Shown: positions 43,905-52,534, counted from the stretch's first letter. The stretch: 64,000 nucleotides of DNA from Rhizobium ecuadorense (GCF_001187535.1 NZ_LFIO01000947.1:1-64000); one strand, 5' to 3'. A program made the numbers and translations. The notes: generated by a model not told the origin, from the sequence alone.

Positions 43905-44191
43905 TCACGCTGTCCGCTTTTTTACGTCAGTTCGATCGCTTCTTGAATAGGGCGTTCGCGTAGGGGTCGATTCGACCAAAACGGCGATTTTATCGCCCCA
44001 GGTGCTGATGTGATAGGGATGGCGCAGGCCTAACTCGGCGTACCAGTTCACGCAGTAGTTGCGGACGCTCCCGGCGTCTCCACCCGCCCAGGTCGGCCGA
44101 GACCGTCATAATAGGTGCGGCTGAACACCTCGCCCGTGCCGTTGGTACGCGGCGAAGAGGTCACCACCGCCTGCGTCGTCGGGCTGCCGTT
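43905..44191 (-). pseudogene. RHS/YD-repeat protein remnant
   Basis: Minus-strand translation near 44080-44190 gives VTSSPRTNGTGEVFSRTYYDGLGR, matching the spacing of RHS YD repeats (phrase broken here only by description). After a stop the reading continues in another frame with NWYAELGLRHPYHISTWGDK to a stop at 43905. No start, ribosome binding site or full repeat array remains, so it is a frameshifted fragment of a larger toxin-carrying RHS gene. Confidence 0.6.
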
Positions 44192-44233
44192 AGGCCGCCT
44201 TGCGGCCGCTGCTGCGCTGATGACGCCATGCAC
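44192..44233 (+). repeat. Direct repeat, copy 2 (duplicate of the pcaR end)
   Basis: Twenty-six identical bases plus a diverged 16-base extension match the pcaR end at 43011-43052. The copy still ends with in-frame stops (CGC TGA TGA in place of CGC CGG TGA), suggesting it was once the end of a pcaR copy. The RHS remnant begins directly at its edge. Confidence 0.8.
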
Positions 44234-44276
44234 GGGAAAGGGCGGCCCCGGTCAGCGCCAAGGCCGTCCGCAAGTG

Positions 44277-45821
44277 TCAATGCGTCAGGTCGAGCGAGGC
44301 GGTCAGGTCGCCCATCGGCGGCTGGCCGTTGTTGCGTAGCGCCTCGTCGCGGGCGACGATGCCGGCCAAAACAGGCAGATCGTAGCGCGCTGTGATCAGG
44401 CGGATGATCGACGTCGTGTCGTACTGGGTGTGATCGACGCTGCCGCCCTTGGCGAAGGGCGAGATGATGAAGGCCGGGATACGGTTGCCCGGGCCCCAGC
44501 GATCGGCCTTCGGCGGCGCGACGTGATCCCAGAAGCCGCCATTCTCGTCATAGGTGACGATGACGAGCATATGGCCCCATTGCGGGCTCTTCTCGAGGTG
44601 CGAGACGATATCGGCAAGATGCTGGTCGCCGCTCGAAACATCGGCATAACCGCCATGTTCGTTGAGGTTGCCCTGCGGCTTGTAGAAGGAAACCGCCGGC
44701 AGCTTGCCTGCGTCGATATCTCCAAGGAAGGCTTCGCCGGCAAGGCCGCCATCCCTGAGATGTTCGGCGCGCGCCGGGGTGCCGGGCGCGAAATTGGCAA
44801 AATAGTTGAACGGCTGGTGGTGGAACTGGAAGTTCGGCACCGGCGTCGCATTCTTGCCGTCCAGCGCCGCCTGCCAGGCACCGCTGTACCACGCCCAGCT
44901 GACGCCTTTTAGCGACAGCAGGTCGCCGATGGTCACCGCATGCTGCGGCGGCAGCGTCGTCGCCGCGGCAGGGTCGGCCAGGGCCGGATCGCCATCCTTG
45001 GCCGGCGGATTGGCGCTTGGCTGATAGGGCGGCTGCATGGTGTTGACGGCGTAGAAATCGGGCGTCAGCGTGCCGTCGGAAACGAATTTCGGGGCGCCTT
45101 CCAGCGCCGATTTCGGGGCGTTCTCCGCCACGGTCAAGGAAGTGCCGTCAGCATCGACCTTGGCGATCACCGGCTTGGCCGGGCTCTTGTCGGCATCCGG
45201 GTAATAGGGCGCACAGGCGCAGACCAGCGCGAAGTGATTGAGGAAAGAGCCGCCGAAGGCGCCCTGGAAGAAGTTGTCGGCAAGGACGTATTTCTTCGCC
45301 ACCTGCCACATCGGCAGGATCGAGCCGTCATAATGGCCCATGACCAGGCTGCCGGAATCGGCCCAGGCGACGAACTTGTCGTTCTTGCCGCCGTCGATCT
45401 GCATCTGCTCCTGGTAAAAGCGGTGCCAGAGATCGCGGGTGATGACCGACGGCGCCTGCGCGAAACCCTTGGGATCGTCGATCGCGAAGCTGGCATTGGC
45501 GAGATGGGCCGACTGCGCCTCGGTGATGGCAGGCGTGACACCCTTGGCGGTCAGCCCGCCCCAGGCCGGCGGCAGTTCGGCGAGCGGCTGGCCATTGCGG
45601 TCGAGCTGGCGCGCCTGATCGGCGCTGACATTGGAAAGACCATCGGCGCCGGGAAAGCCGCCGTAGAGATTATCGAAGCTGCGGTTTTCGGCATAGATGA
45701 CGACGATATTGTCGATCTTGTCGTAACCGGCGGGAGCGGCGTCGGCTGCCGTCACTATCGCGAGCGGCACCATCGCCGATCCGGCGAGACAGAGGGCGTT
45801 GAGGAGTTTCAGTCTTTTCAC
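44277..45821 (-). CDS. AcpA/phospholipase C-type phosphoesterase, exported
   Basis: A 514-aa exported enzyme of the phosphoesterase family (PF04185), covering bacterial phospholipase C and AcpA acid phosphatases. A signal peptide ends in ADAA; the mature part opens with DNIVVIYAENRSFDNLYGG, where Glu-Asn form the metal/nucleophile site. HYDGSILPMW, LADNFFQGAFGGSFLNH, YADVSSGDQH and VTYDENGGFWDHV follow. The start is GTG at 45821 with GAGG 7 bases upstream. Acid phosphatase (AcpA-like) is favoured over phospholipase C because the extra C-terminal domains are missing. Confidence 0.85.
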   Translation of the reverse strand: MKRLKLLNALCLAGSAMVPLAIVTAADAAPAGYDKIDNIVVIYAENRSFDNLYGGFPGADGLSNVSADQARQLDRNGQPLAELPPAWGGLTAKGVTPAITEAQSAHLANASFAIDDPKGFAQAPSVITRDLWHRFYQEQMQIDGGKNDKFVAWADSGSLVMGHYDGSILPMWQVAKKYVLADNFFQGAFGGSFLNHFALVCACAPYYPDADKSPAKPVIAKVDADGTSLTVAENAPKSALEGAPKFVSDGTLTPDFYAVNTMQPPYQPSANPPAKDGDPALADPAAATTLPPQHAVTIGDLLSLKGVSWAWYSGAWQAALDGKNATPVPNFQFHHQPFNYFANFAPGTPARAEHLRDGGLAGEAFLGDIDAGKLPAVSFYKPQGNLNEHGGYADVSSGDQHLADIVSHLEKSPQWGHMLVIVTYDENGGFWDHVAPPKADRWGPGNRIPAFIISPFAKGGSVDHTQYDTTSIIRLITARYDLPVLAGIVARDEALRNNGQPPMGDLTASLDLTH

Positions 45822-46016
45822 GGGATAACCTCATGGCTGGGGGCGTTGGCTAGAGGGAGCGGGAAACGCTCGGGGGCGCACCGACGCTATTCCCGCCATC
45901 TATCAACTTTGTGACGTCGGGCTTGCCGTGGGGTCGCAGCAGAAGGCCGTCATCAAATTGTTGCAGCGAGGTTCGATCATGATGGGTGGCAGTCCCAAGC
46001 TATTGGAATCCTTATC

Positions 46017-47321
46017 ATGACGACGAAAATCACGGGGCTGGCGCGCTCCGGTCTGGCGGCCGGAATCGGTGCGGCGGCGCTCTGTCTGGTCATTCTGCCC
46101 CTGCGGCAAAGCAGCGCGGCGGTCGCCCTCGGCATCAATCCCGGCCCGATGTCGCGCGCCGAGGCCTTCGCCCGGGCCGAGACGCTGACCGCGCTCGGCC
46201 GCAAGATATTCTCAGATCCATCGCTATCGGCCTCGGGGCTGCAGGCCTGCGCCTCCTGCCATGACCCCGCTCACGCCTTCGGCCCGGCATCGGCCAAGCC
46301 GGTCGAGATGGGCGGAAAGGATATGCACCAGCCGGGCCTGCGCGCCGTGCCGACGCTGCGTTATCTGCAGGCGGTGCCGTCCTTCAGCGAGCATTATTAC
46401 GATTCCGAGGACGAGGGCGACGAAAGCGTCGACAACGGCCCGACCGGCGGCCTGACCTGGGACGGCCGTGTCGATCACGGCGCCGACCAGGCGAAGATCC
46501 CGCTGCTCTCACCTTTCGAGATGGCCAACAAGGATGCGGCCGAGGTCGCGGCCAAGCTGCGCAAGGCGCCCTATGCCAACGCCATCAAGGCAGCCTTCGG
46601 CGACAGCGTGTTGGACAATCCGCAGGACACGTTCGACGCTGCCGCCGAGGCGCTCGCCACCTTCGAGCAGAGCGGCCCGGACTTCTATCCCTATTCCAGC
46701 CGCTACGACGCCTTTCTCGCCGGCAAGGCGACGCTGAGCGCGCAGGAATTGCACGGCCGCCAGCTGTTCGAGGATCCCGCAAAGGGCAACTGTTCGAGCT
46801 GCCACCTGAGCGAACCCGCCAATGACGGCGAGCCGCCGCAATTTTCCGATTTCGGCTTCCTCGGCCTTGCCGCCCCGCGCAACATGGCGATCCCGGCCAA
46901 CAGTGACCCCAACTATCACGATCTCGGCCTCTGCGGCCCTCAGCGTACCGACCTTGCCGGGCACAGCGAATATTGTGGCCTGTTCCGCACGCCGACGCTG
47001 CGCAATGTCGCGCTGAAAAAGAGCTTCTTCCACAACGGCTATTTCCACACGCTGCGCGACGTCGTCTCCTTCTACGCCACCCGCGACAGCGATCCCGGCC
47101 GCTGGTATCCGAAAAATGCCGACGGCTCGGTGCGCAAATATGACGACCTGCCGCAAGCCTATTGGGGCAATCTCAACCAGGATCCGCCCTTCGGCCGGAA
47201 GCCGGGCGACGCCCCGGCGCTGACCGACCCCGAGATCGACGACATCGTCGCCTTCCTGGGGACGCTGACGGATGCAGACCTGCAACCGGAGGCGAGCGCA
47301 GCAGTCATAAACTCACGATGA
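46017..47321 (+). CDS. Di-haem cytochrome c peroxidase / MauG-family protein
   Basis: A 434-aa periplasmic di-haem protein with an uncleaved or cleaved N-terminal hydrophobic segment (11-28). Haem motifs are CASCH (78-82) and CSSCH (259-263). FRTPTLRNVALKKSFFHNG is the conserved C-terminal segment, and GLTWDGRVDHGADQA is typical of the MauG-like branch. It would reduce H2O2 or oxidise an unknown partner. GGAA stands before the ATG. Divergent from the phosphoesterase gene. Confidence 0.88.
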   Translation: MTTKITGLARSGLAAGIGAAALCLVILPLRQSSAAVALGINPGPMSRAEAFARAETLTALGRKIFSDPSLSASGLQACASCHDPAHAFGPASAKPVEMGGKDMHQPGLRAVPTLRYLQAVPSFSEHYYDSEDEGDESVDNGPTGGLTWDGRVDHGADQAKIPLLSPFEMANKDAAEVAAKLRKAPYANAIKAAFGDSVLDNPQDTFDAAAEALATFEQSGPDFYPYSSRYDAFLAGKATLSAQELHGRQLFEDPAKGNCSSCHLSEPANDGEPPQFSDFGFLGLAAPRNMAIPANSDPNYHDLGLCGPQRTDLAGHSEYCGLFRTPTLRNVALKKSFFHNGYFHTLRDVVSFYATRDSDPGRWYPKNADGSVRKYDDLPQAYWGNLNQDPPFGRKPGDAPALTDPEIDDIVAFLGTLTDADLQPEASAAVINSR

Positions 47322-47334
47322 ATCTCAACGGATC

Positions 47335-48063
47335 CTAGTGCAACGGGTGTGCCTTGCGTTTTTCTCGATAGCGCGATAACTGGCCCTCAAAATTCTTTAG
47401 GTAGTCGAAGGTGAAGCTATCCTCGCCCGGCGTGTCCTCCGCAATCTTCTCGATGACCTCGCCGTCTCTTATGCGTCGTGCAATTTCCAGCCCTCTCGCA
47501 CCGCGCTTGAGGTCGAAGGCCCGCCAGGGTTCAGGCTTTCTGGCGCCCGCCCCCGACAAAACTAATTTGGAAAAATGGTCAAATCTTTGGTCGTGCGTGG
47601 AGGCTGCCCAATTTATTGTTTCAATTCGAACGTGGATGTCGAAATCGTATAGGCCGCTTGCCAAGCGAGCAGCAACGACGTCATCATAAAGATTCGAAAT
47701 TAAAACGTATTGGATGAATATCCGTCGGCAATAGCCGAGGGGGTCATCGGCAAGCTCGATTGCGGCATCCCTCACGACCTCGTTTTTGGGCACCGATTCA
47801 CCGAGATAGTAAGCGCCCTTCAATCGTTCCTCAGTAATTGGAGAAATCAAGAACCCAACAAGGAAGTCCAAATCTTGGCCATCCTGCCACCTTCTGATCA
47901 AGTGTAGGTGAGCATCAAATTTTAAGTCCTCGTCGGCGATCTTTTCATCCTTTATCAAGTCAAGCAACGATGCAGTTGAATGGGATGAGAGACCATACCT
48001 ATCTTGATTTTTGCCCCCAGGTTCCGCCATTTGCGTTGTTCTCGCTTTCGTTGTGTCTATCAT
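47335..48063 (-). CDS. HEAT-like immunity-type protein, paralogue 1
   Basis: A 242-aa all-helical protein without a recognised name. It is homologous to the gene at 49244-49924: shared pattern LLKRWRQG / LIRRWQDG, RLRGASYISELG / RLKGAYYLGESV, and a near-identical end (RGLEIARRIRDG, PGEDSFTFDYLKNF). Helical repeat proteins of this size are a common class of polymorphic-toxin immunity proteins. Start is ATG 48063 with AAGG 8 bases upstream; the open frame runs on into an IS remnant. It is the last of the minus-strand row and converges with the peroxidase gene (13 bases). Confidence 0.65.
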   Translation of the reverse strand: MIDTTKARTTQMAEPGGKNQDRYGLSSHSTASLLDLIKDEKIADEDLKFDAHLHLIRRWQDGQDLDFLVGFLISPITEERLKGAYYLGESVPKNEVVRDAAIELADDPLGYCRRIFIQYVLISNLYDDVVAARLASGLYDFDIHVRIETINWAASTHDQRFDHFSKLVLSGAGARKPEPWRAFDLKRGARGLEIARRIRDGEVIEKIAEDTPGEDSFTFDYLKNFEGQLSRYREKRKAHPLH

Positions 48064-48134
48064 CATTCCCACCTTTTTTATCTTGATTACTTTTCTTCTC
48101 TTCGTTTTTTCGATCTTGAAGCTCCGCCTCCCAG

Positions 48135-48346
48135 GCTCGCCGAAACGATCAACGGTCTTTACAAGGCCGAGGTCATCCACCGGTGAGGGCCGTGGCGTAA
48201 CTTCGAAGCCGTGGAGTTTCGCCACGCTCGAATGGGTCGACTGGTTCAACAAACATCGCCTTCTGGAGCCTATCGGAAACATTCCGCCAGTCGAGGCCGA
48301 AGAACGATACTACGCCATGCTGGACGCACCAGCATGGGCCGCTTAA
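48135..48346 (+). mobile_element. IS3-family transposase C-terminal remnant
   Basis: Plus-strand translation gives LAETINGLYKAEVIHR, a TGA stop, WRNFEAVE in frame, then after a frameshift FATLEWVDWFNKHRLLEPIG and RYYAMLDAPAWAA with a stop at 48346. This is the C-terminal end of an IS3-family OrfB, broken by one stop and one frameshift. It belongs to a different IS3 group from the fragment at 43071-43172. From 48064 to 48502 there is no intact gene. Confidence 0.75.
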
Positions 48347-48390
48347 CCTCGATGAGAAGTCCTGCTCCGCCCCATCGCCAAACCACGCGT

Positions 48391-48498
48391 TTAAGTCATC
48401 AATCTCGCGACGCTGGGCTGGGCTGGGATCATCGCCGATGGCAAGCCGGCCGAGGTAGGGCTGCGTGGCACGCCGGTTATTTTACTTCCAGTCGACAT
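48391..48498 (-). pseudogene. Truncated Imm8-like gene, 5' part
   Basis: The 35-codon frame starts STGSKITGVPRSPTSAGLPS and matches the start of the intact Imm8-like gene at 51337-51756 (PTGRKITLLPRSLTSADLPD). At DNA level 48449-48502 and 51701-51754 agree over 54 bases with about seven differences. After GLPS the frames diverge and stop; another frame reads GDDPSPAQRREIDDLNAWFG, perhaps the tail of a different lost gene. It is a decayed second copy. Confidence 0.6.
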
Positions 48499-48502
48499 CG
48501 AC

Positions 48503-49012
48503 TCATGATCCCAACAATCGCCTCTGCGACGAGTATGAGTTGATCAGGTCCGCGGTGTCGTCCTCACCTTTCTCGCGTGCAATATCGGCGGCCGTTGCGC
48601 CAGTGCGATCGGTCCTTGTCAGGTCCGCGTGGTTCTCCAACAATAGCTTTGCAACTTCGGTGTTTCCCCAGGCCGCCGCGCACATCAGCGGGGTCACCCC
48701 ATCGACGGTCTCGGCGTTCACGTCCGCGCCAAGGGATAGTAGGTAGTTTGCAACGCCTGCTTCGCCATTCGCAGATGCCTCGTGCAGCGCCGTCATTTCA
48801 CCGCGACCAGTCGCGTGTACTGATGCACCGTTCCGCACCAGCGTCTCAACCGCTGCAAGCAAACCTTCAGCCGCCGAGACCATGAGCGGTGTTCGACCAT
48901 GTAGGCCGACTTCGTTCAAGTCGAGTTCCCGGGACTCGATTTCCAGCTGAGCTTGTGAAGCGCCGGCCACGATTCGTTCAATGAAATGCTCAATCTTCGA
49001 CTGGTCGTTCAT
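48503..49012 (-). CDS. Ankyrin-repeat protein, candidate immunity protein
   Basis: A 169-aa cytosolic protein with about four ankyrin repeats: GLHGRTPLMVSAAEGLLAAV, GEMTALHEASANGEAGVANY, GVTPLMCAAAWGNTEVAKLL and GATAADIAREKGEDDTADL. The short helical N-terminus has no known domain. Ankyrin proteins are one recognised class of immunity proteins in polymorphic toxin loci; the position within this row supports that reading. The ribosome binding site is weak. Confidence 0.8.
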   Translation of the reverse strand: MNDQSKIEHFIERIVAGASQAQLEIESRELDLNEVGLHGRTPLMVSAAEGLLAAVETLVRNGASVHATGRGEMTALHEASANGEAGVANYLLSLGADVNAETVDGVTPLMCAAAWGNTEVAKLLLENHADLTRTDRTGATAADIAREKGEDDTADLINSYSSQRRLLGS

Positions 49013-49243
49013 GGGACTATGTTAAAGTTGCTGAGTTGAATTTGGTTCGGTAGTCCCTGATAGGATCGGTGTTTCAGGTGCCACATCGGGTACCCCCGGC
49101 AACCGACCGCTTCAAAAATGGAATTTTCTCGGCAATGTGATCGAGCAGATCGTGATAACGAGCAGATTTAGCGAACCCAAATCCTTGCGATCTTTCATTA
49201 GGCGGAAGGTGTTGGACGCCGCCAAAGCGGAAAGAGGACAAGG

Positions 49244-49924
49244 TCATCTTTTTTGCCATCTGGCAAGGCGCTCGCGCCGCGTCTGCGAAAATTCAACGAT
49301 ATCGAATATAAAGCTGTCCTCTCCCGGAAAGTCTGTCCTGATCTGGGGGATCTGCTTACCTTCGCGGAGACGACGAATGATATCGAGGCCTCGAACGGCA
49401 CGTCTTAGGCTAGATTCGTTCCAAAAATCATTGCTAAGAGGATTGCGGAATCTAGGCTCTCGGCGACCGGCTCCAGTTCCGACCATCCGGGAAAAGTCCT
49501 CAAACGTCTCATCGGATGTACGGCTGGCCCATGCAATGACGGCCGACCTCACGTAGAGATCTGTGTCTAACAGGCACTTGGCTAGCGCCTTCGCGACCGC
49601 TTGTTCATAGTAGGCTGAATTTTCGACATATTCGACGAACGCCCTGCGACAGGTTGGGAGGGCGTCATCAGCGAGCCTTGTCGCAGCCACATTCAAGCCC
49701 TCAACCTCTTGCCCCAATTCACTGATATAGCTTGCGCCGCGGAGACGATCACGCGAACTCTCTGAAAGAAGCAGGTTGACGAGAGGCCCTAAGTCAATTC
49801 CTTGCCGCCATCTTTTGAGAAGAGATTCCGTGGCCTCATACTTATTTTCATGACTGGAATCCCTCACATGGATGACGCTCATCAGGTCGAGTGTTGATCG
49901 CTGAGAAAGATCGCCGCTGTTCAT
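49244..49924 (-). CDS. HEAT-like immunity-type protein, paralogue 2
   Basis: A 226-aa all-helical protein, paralogue of the gene at 47335-48063. Shared features are the LLKRWRQGIDLGPLVNLLLS helix, RLADDALPTCRRAFVEYVEN, and the end RGLDIIRRLREGKQIP plus PGEDSFIFDIVEF. GGGGATAAAT precedes the ATG. The two paralogues flank the ankyrin gene, pointing to local duplication or repeated acquisition. Between 49013 and 49243 only a short weak open frame is visible. Confidence 0.65.
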   Translation of the reverse strand: MNSGDLSQRSTLDLMSVIHVRDSSHENKYEATESLLKRWRQGIDLGPLVNLLLSESSRDRLRGASYISELGQEVEGLNVAATRLADDALPTCRRAFVEYVENSAYYEQAVAKALAKCLLDTDLYVRSAVIAWASRTSDETFEDFSRMVGTGAGRREPRFRNPLSNDFWNESSLRRAVRGLDIIRRLREGKQIPQIRTDFPGEDSFIFDIVEFSQTRRERLARWQKR

Positions 49925-50082
49925 ATTTATCCCCAGTCATTGCCATGGTTACTCGAATTTCGATGGCTTTTGCGGATCAGCCGGCTGGCATCGGCATACC
50001 CCGGATCCACCCAAACGGTCTATCGGGTTCGTCACGTCGGACGAGAAGAGGAGCAGCGGCAAGAGCTGAGCTTGGCCGCAAC

Positions 50083-50382
50083 TCACCCTTTACTGAGAAG
50101 GTCGACGACATGTTTAAGCCAATTGCGCGCGCTCATATCGTCCGCAGTTGGCAAGTAGTAGCAACCCAATTCTTCGAGCAAACCACGCTCGATAACCGCA
50201 TCGTTCTTTTCGCCCAGGTAGCGACCGATCTGAGCAATGATTCGATCGATCTCGTCCCGGCTAGGCCTGCTTCTCAAAAACTGGGCGATGACTTCGTCAG
50301 GCTCGGACGCATCCATCTCCCAATCTTCGTGGAAGTATCCGCCGAGGAATGACCTCAGGCCAGCAATATCATTTGTCGTCAT
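50083..50382 (-). CDS. CdiI-like contact-dependent inhibition immunity protein
   Basis: A 99-aa protein whose pattern fits the CdiI family annotated in contact-dependent growth inhibition systems: LRSFLGGYFHEDWEMDA at the start, DEVIAQFL, a central helical part, and LGCYYLPTADDMSARNWL near the end. Such proteins bind and block one incoming CdiA toxin domain. No cdiA or cdiB is in the window, so it is an orphan. ATG 50382 is taken because the family begins just before LRSFLGG; AGGG lies 10 bases upstream. Confidence 0.75.
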   Translation of the reverse strand: MTTNDIAGLRSFLGGYFHEDWEMDASEPDEVIAQFLRSRPSRDEIDRIIAQIGRYLGEKNDAVIERGLLEELGCYYLPTADDMSARNWLKHVVDLLSKG

Positions 50383-50562
50383 GGTGTAGATACCCTGTGA
50401 TGGTTCGCCACCCACCGCCACCCGTACCTTCCAGTACAGCTCTTATGCCAGCACCAGGCACGGCAGCCGCAGCGCCGCGTTGAAGGACAGAGTCGCCACT
50501 GGGGGCCGGTGGTCGTTTTGACGCCGCCAAGCAGGTCGCCGATAGTGCCCTGTCTACTGCCC

Positions 50563-51024
50563 CTACGTCGGGTCTGTTTCCGGCGTCCAGCCAGATTCAA
50601 TTCGCTCGACCAATAATGTATCGTTCCATACTCCTCGAATCGGGAACTGACGTTGTTGGGCAGTTAACTGCCCGATCGGCCATTCTTTCTCGCCATCCCA
50701 CAGCCACCAAACGTCTACTTTTCGCGTAGCCGGATCTACAACACCAGCACGGAATGCAGGGAATTTCCTGGCTTCAAATGGCAGCGCCTCATCGCCTGCG
50801 ATTGATACGATACGTCGATGAACGGCCGCGTTAAGCGGAAAGAAGCACATAAACGCCGGTCGGCTGCACACGAGATCGGCGAAACTATCAGGCCGGGCAT
50901 CAAAGAGTTTCCCGAATACGCGCAGCAACGCACCATATTGCTTGTGCTTATGCGCGTAATGCGCGTAGGCCAATCCCTTCGCCGTGTTGATCTCGACAAT
51001 ATCGCCGATCCTCAGCTTCGCCAT
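50563..51024 (-). CDS. Imm26-like immunity protein
   Basis: A 153-aa protein resembling the Imm26 family of polymorphic-toxin immunities: RIGDIVEINTAKGLAYAHYA at the start, YGALLRVFGKLFDARPDSF, then CFFPLNAAVHRRIV and FPAFRAGVVDP. The N-terminal beta region and the DG-W-W repeat in VDVWWLWDGEKEW fit. Its start overlaps the end of the gene at 51012-51296 by 13 bases, so both are probably co-translated. A second Imm26-like gene lies at 53994-54467. The gap 50383-50562 shows only weak out-of-frame reading. Confidence 0.75.
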   Translation of the reverse strand: MAKLRIGDIVEINTAKGLAYAHYAHKHKQYGALLRVFGKLFDARPDSFADLVCSRPAFMCFFPLNAAVHRRIVSIAGDEALPFEARKFPAFRAGVVDPATRKVDVWWLWDGEKEWPIGQLTAQQRQFPIRGVWNDTLLVERIESGWTPETDPT

Positions 51025-51296
51025 TGAACACCAATTTCAATCCAGGAGGGCACCGGCATATCCAGGCCGAAATAATCGTCCACATAGTCAAGACCGGCCG
51101 CTTCGAGGCGCCCCATGATTGCCCGGTAGGCTTCTTCCCCGAACAAGGGTCCGAACGTCAGGAGATCCCCGTTTTCCGCAATGAGATCGATGCCCTGCAT
51201 CACTTCGACAAGGACTTGGCGGGAAAGCTTCTTTTCAATCAGAGCGGCTTTTCTTATTATCAACCCGCATTCATTTGTCGCAGCAATGTAAGCCAT
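51012..51296 (-). CDS. Small hypothetical protein in the immunity row
   Basis: Not recognised. 94 aa, soluble, mixed helix and strand (IAENGDLLTFGPLFGEEAYR and RLEAAGLDYVDDYFGLDM). GGGGATG lies before the ATG at 51296. It overlaps the Imm26-like gene by 13 bases, so it is part of the same transcript. An immunity role is guilt by association only. Confidence 0.6.
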   Translation of the reverse strand: MAYIAATNECGLIIRKAALIEKKLSRQVLVEVMQGIDLIAENGDLLTFGPLFGEEAYRAIMGRLEAAGLDYVDDYFGLDMPVPSWIEIGVQWRS

Positions 51297-51336
51297 TTCA
51301 ACATCCCCAGGCCATTACACCTTCTGGCACATGCAA

Positions 51337-51756
51337 CTATCGATCGTTAAGCCTTCGAATTTCTGCTTCGCTATACATGCCTTCATATTCCCATGAGAAA
51401 TATCTTCGAAGATTTACTATGCAGCCGTACCAGGTATCAGCCTCGCAATTGGCAATTATTGAGAGAATATTCTCCTTGAATTTGCCGTAGCTATATGTAT
51501 CCATCAAGATAATTTTCGCATTTCCCCTCAGAGTGCTCTTCAGCTCCTCCGTAACAACTATACATTGAAAGGTATCTGCCGCCGCGGAGCCAACTGGTCC
51601 AATGTCTAGCGATAGTTGAAATTTCACCCTGGCGGGATCCGGAGCTTCATAACCCTGCTCCTTGAGAAGATCGATTTCCCAGAATGGATCAGGCAAATCG
51701 GCCGAGGTAAGGCTGCGTGGCAGGAGGGTTATTTTACGTCCAGTCGGCATTGACAT
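51337..51756 (-). CDS. Imm8-like immunity protein
   Basis: A 139-aa protein with the Imm8 pattern: PARVKFQLSLDIGPVGSAAA, DTFQCIVVTEEL, and a C-terminal WYGCIVNLRRYFSWEYEGMY. Imm8 proteins neutralise nuclease-type polymorphic toxins in several families. AAGGA is 5 bases before the ATG at 51756. A broken copy of its first third lies at 48391-48498, showing turnover of this family in the locus. Confidence 0.7.
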   Translation of the reverse strand: MSMPTGRKITLLPRSLTSADLPDPFWEIDLLKEQGYEAPDPARVKFQLSLDIGPVGSAAADTFQCIVVTEELKSTLRGNAKIILMDTYSYGKFKENILSIIANCEADTWYGCIVNLRRYFSWEYEGMYSEAEIRRLNDR

Positions 51757-51796
51757 TCCATTCCTTGCAAAGCCACCCTCACGCTCTCAGCGGCAA

Positions 51797-52081
51797 CTAT
51801 TCCGTCCAAGCGAGGAAACTTTCAATCATTTCATTGAGGTTCATTGGCCCACCAAATGCCTCAAAGGCTTGATCATTTCTGCGAGCAACAAACCAGTCAT
51901 GCTGCGATCGTTCAACTCGGATCTCCGGAAACTCCTTGTTCTGAAGGCCCGTTCCCGCGAGATCGGCTTTCATCGACCAACCAGGATTGTCGATGGTATC
52001 GATTTTGATTCCATGGTCCTCATGCCATTCGCCCACGCATTGGCGCTCGAACCAGGCGCACAGCCTTGAAATAGAATCCAT
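51797..52081 (-). CDS. Imm53-like immunity protein
   Basis: A 94-aa protein that fits Imm53: start with LCAWFERQCVGEWHEDHGIK, then IDTIDNPGWSMKADLAGT, and an acidic C-terminus (NLNEMIESFLAWTE). Imm53 genes normally lie beside a toxin of an RHS or CDI-like system; none is present. It is 40 bases from the Imm8-like gene and on the same strand. Confidence 0.78.
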   Translation of the reverse strand: MDSISRLCAWFERQCVGEWHEDHGIKIDTIDNPGWSMKADLAGTGLQNKEFPEIRVERSQHDWFVARRNDQAFEAFGGPMNLNEMIESFLAWTE

Positions 52082-52118
52082 AGTGATCTGCCTTCCGATC
52101 TTTCAGGCTGTCAGGGTG

Positions 52119-52466
52119 CTATCCGTCGTCGTCAGCTGTTGAGCCAATGCTGAGGTTCGTCCGATCATTCCGGACGCCCCTCGCTCTAGCCGTCCCTTTT
52201 GCGTGTTGCCACACCGCCTCAAACTCTTCTCTCGATATCACCTCCGGTTCAAACTCGGGATCGGCCGCGATGACCTCCAATAAAGGGCAAGGTTCGATAC
52301 CCAGCTCGGTGCTGCCCGAACTCTCATCACAATCGGCAAAGTCTGTCGTGCCGTCGGCGTAGGCCTCGACCTTTCGGACCTCCCACATATCAGGATCCAA
52401 TTCGCTGTAGAGAAGCACGGGCATGTCCGGCAGCGAATGCAGCCATTTGACCTTTATATATTTCAT
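52119..52466 (-). CDS. DUF6881-like protein
   Basis: A 115-aa soluble protein. The core YIKVKWLHSLPDMPVLLYSE and DPDMWEVRKVEAYADG fits the DUF6881 pattern, a small family often seen in immunity-like settings; its biochemical role is unknown to me. ATG 52466 is chosen because the longer frame upstream lacks family similarity; AAGGG is 12 bases away. Confidence 0.7.
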   Translation of the reverse strand: MKYIKVKWLHSLPDMPVLLYSELDPDMWEVRKVEAYADGTTDFADCDESSGSTELGIEPCPLLEVIAADPEFEPEVISREEFEAVWQHAKGTARARGVRNDRTNLSIGSTADDDG

Positions 52467-52534
52467 TGCCCGTGCGCCCTTCCGCTGACGATAATTCTGC
52501 CTATAAGGTCGAGTGAGCTTCAGCAACCCATCCG

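Noticed and set aside
49074..49259. A 61-codon minus-strand frame ending before the HEAT-like gene 2 stop
   Set aside because: It overlaps the end of the HEAT-like gene in another frame and has no ribosome binding site.
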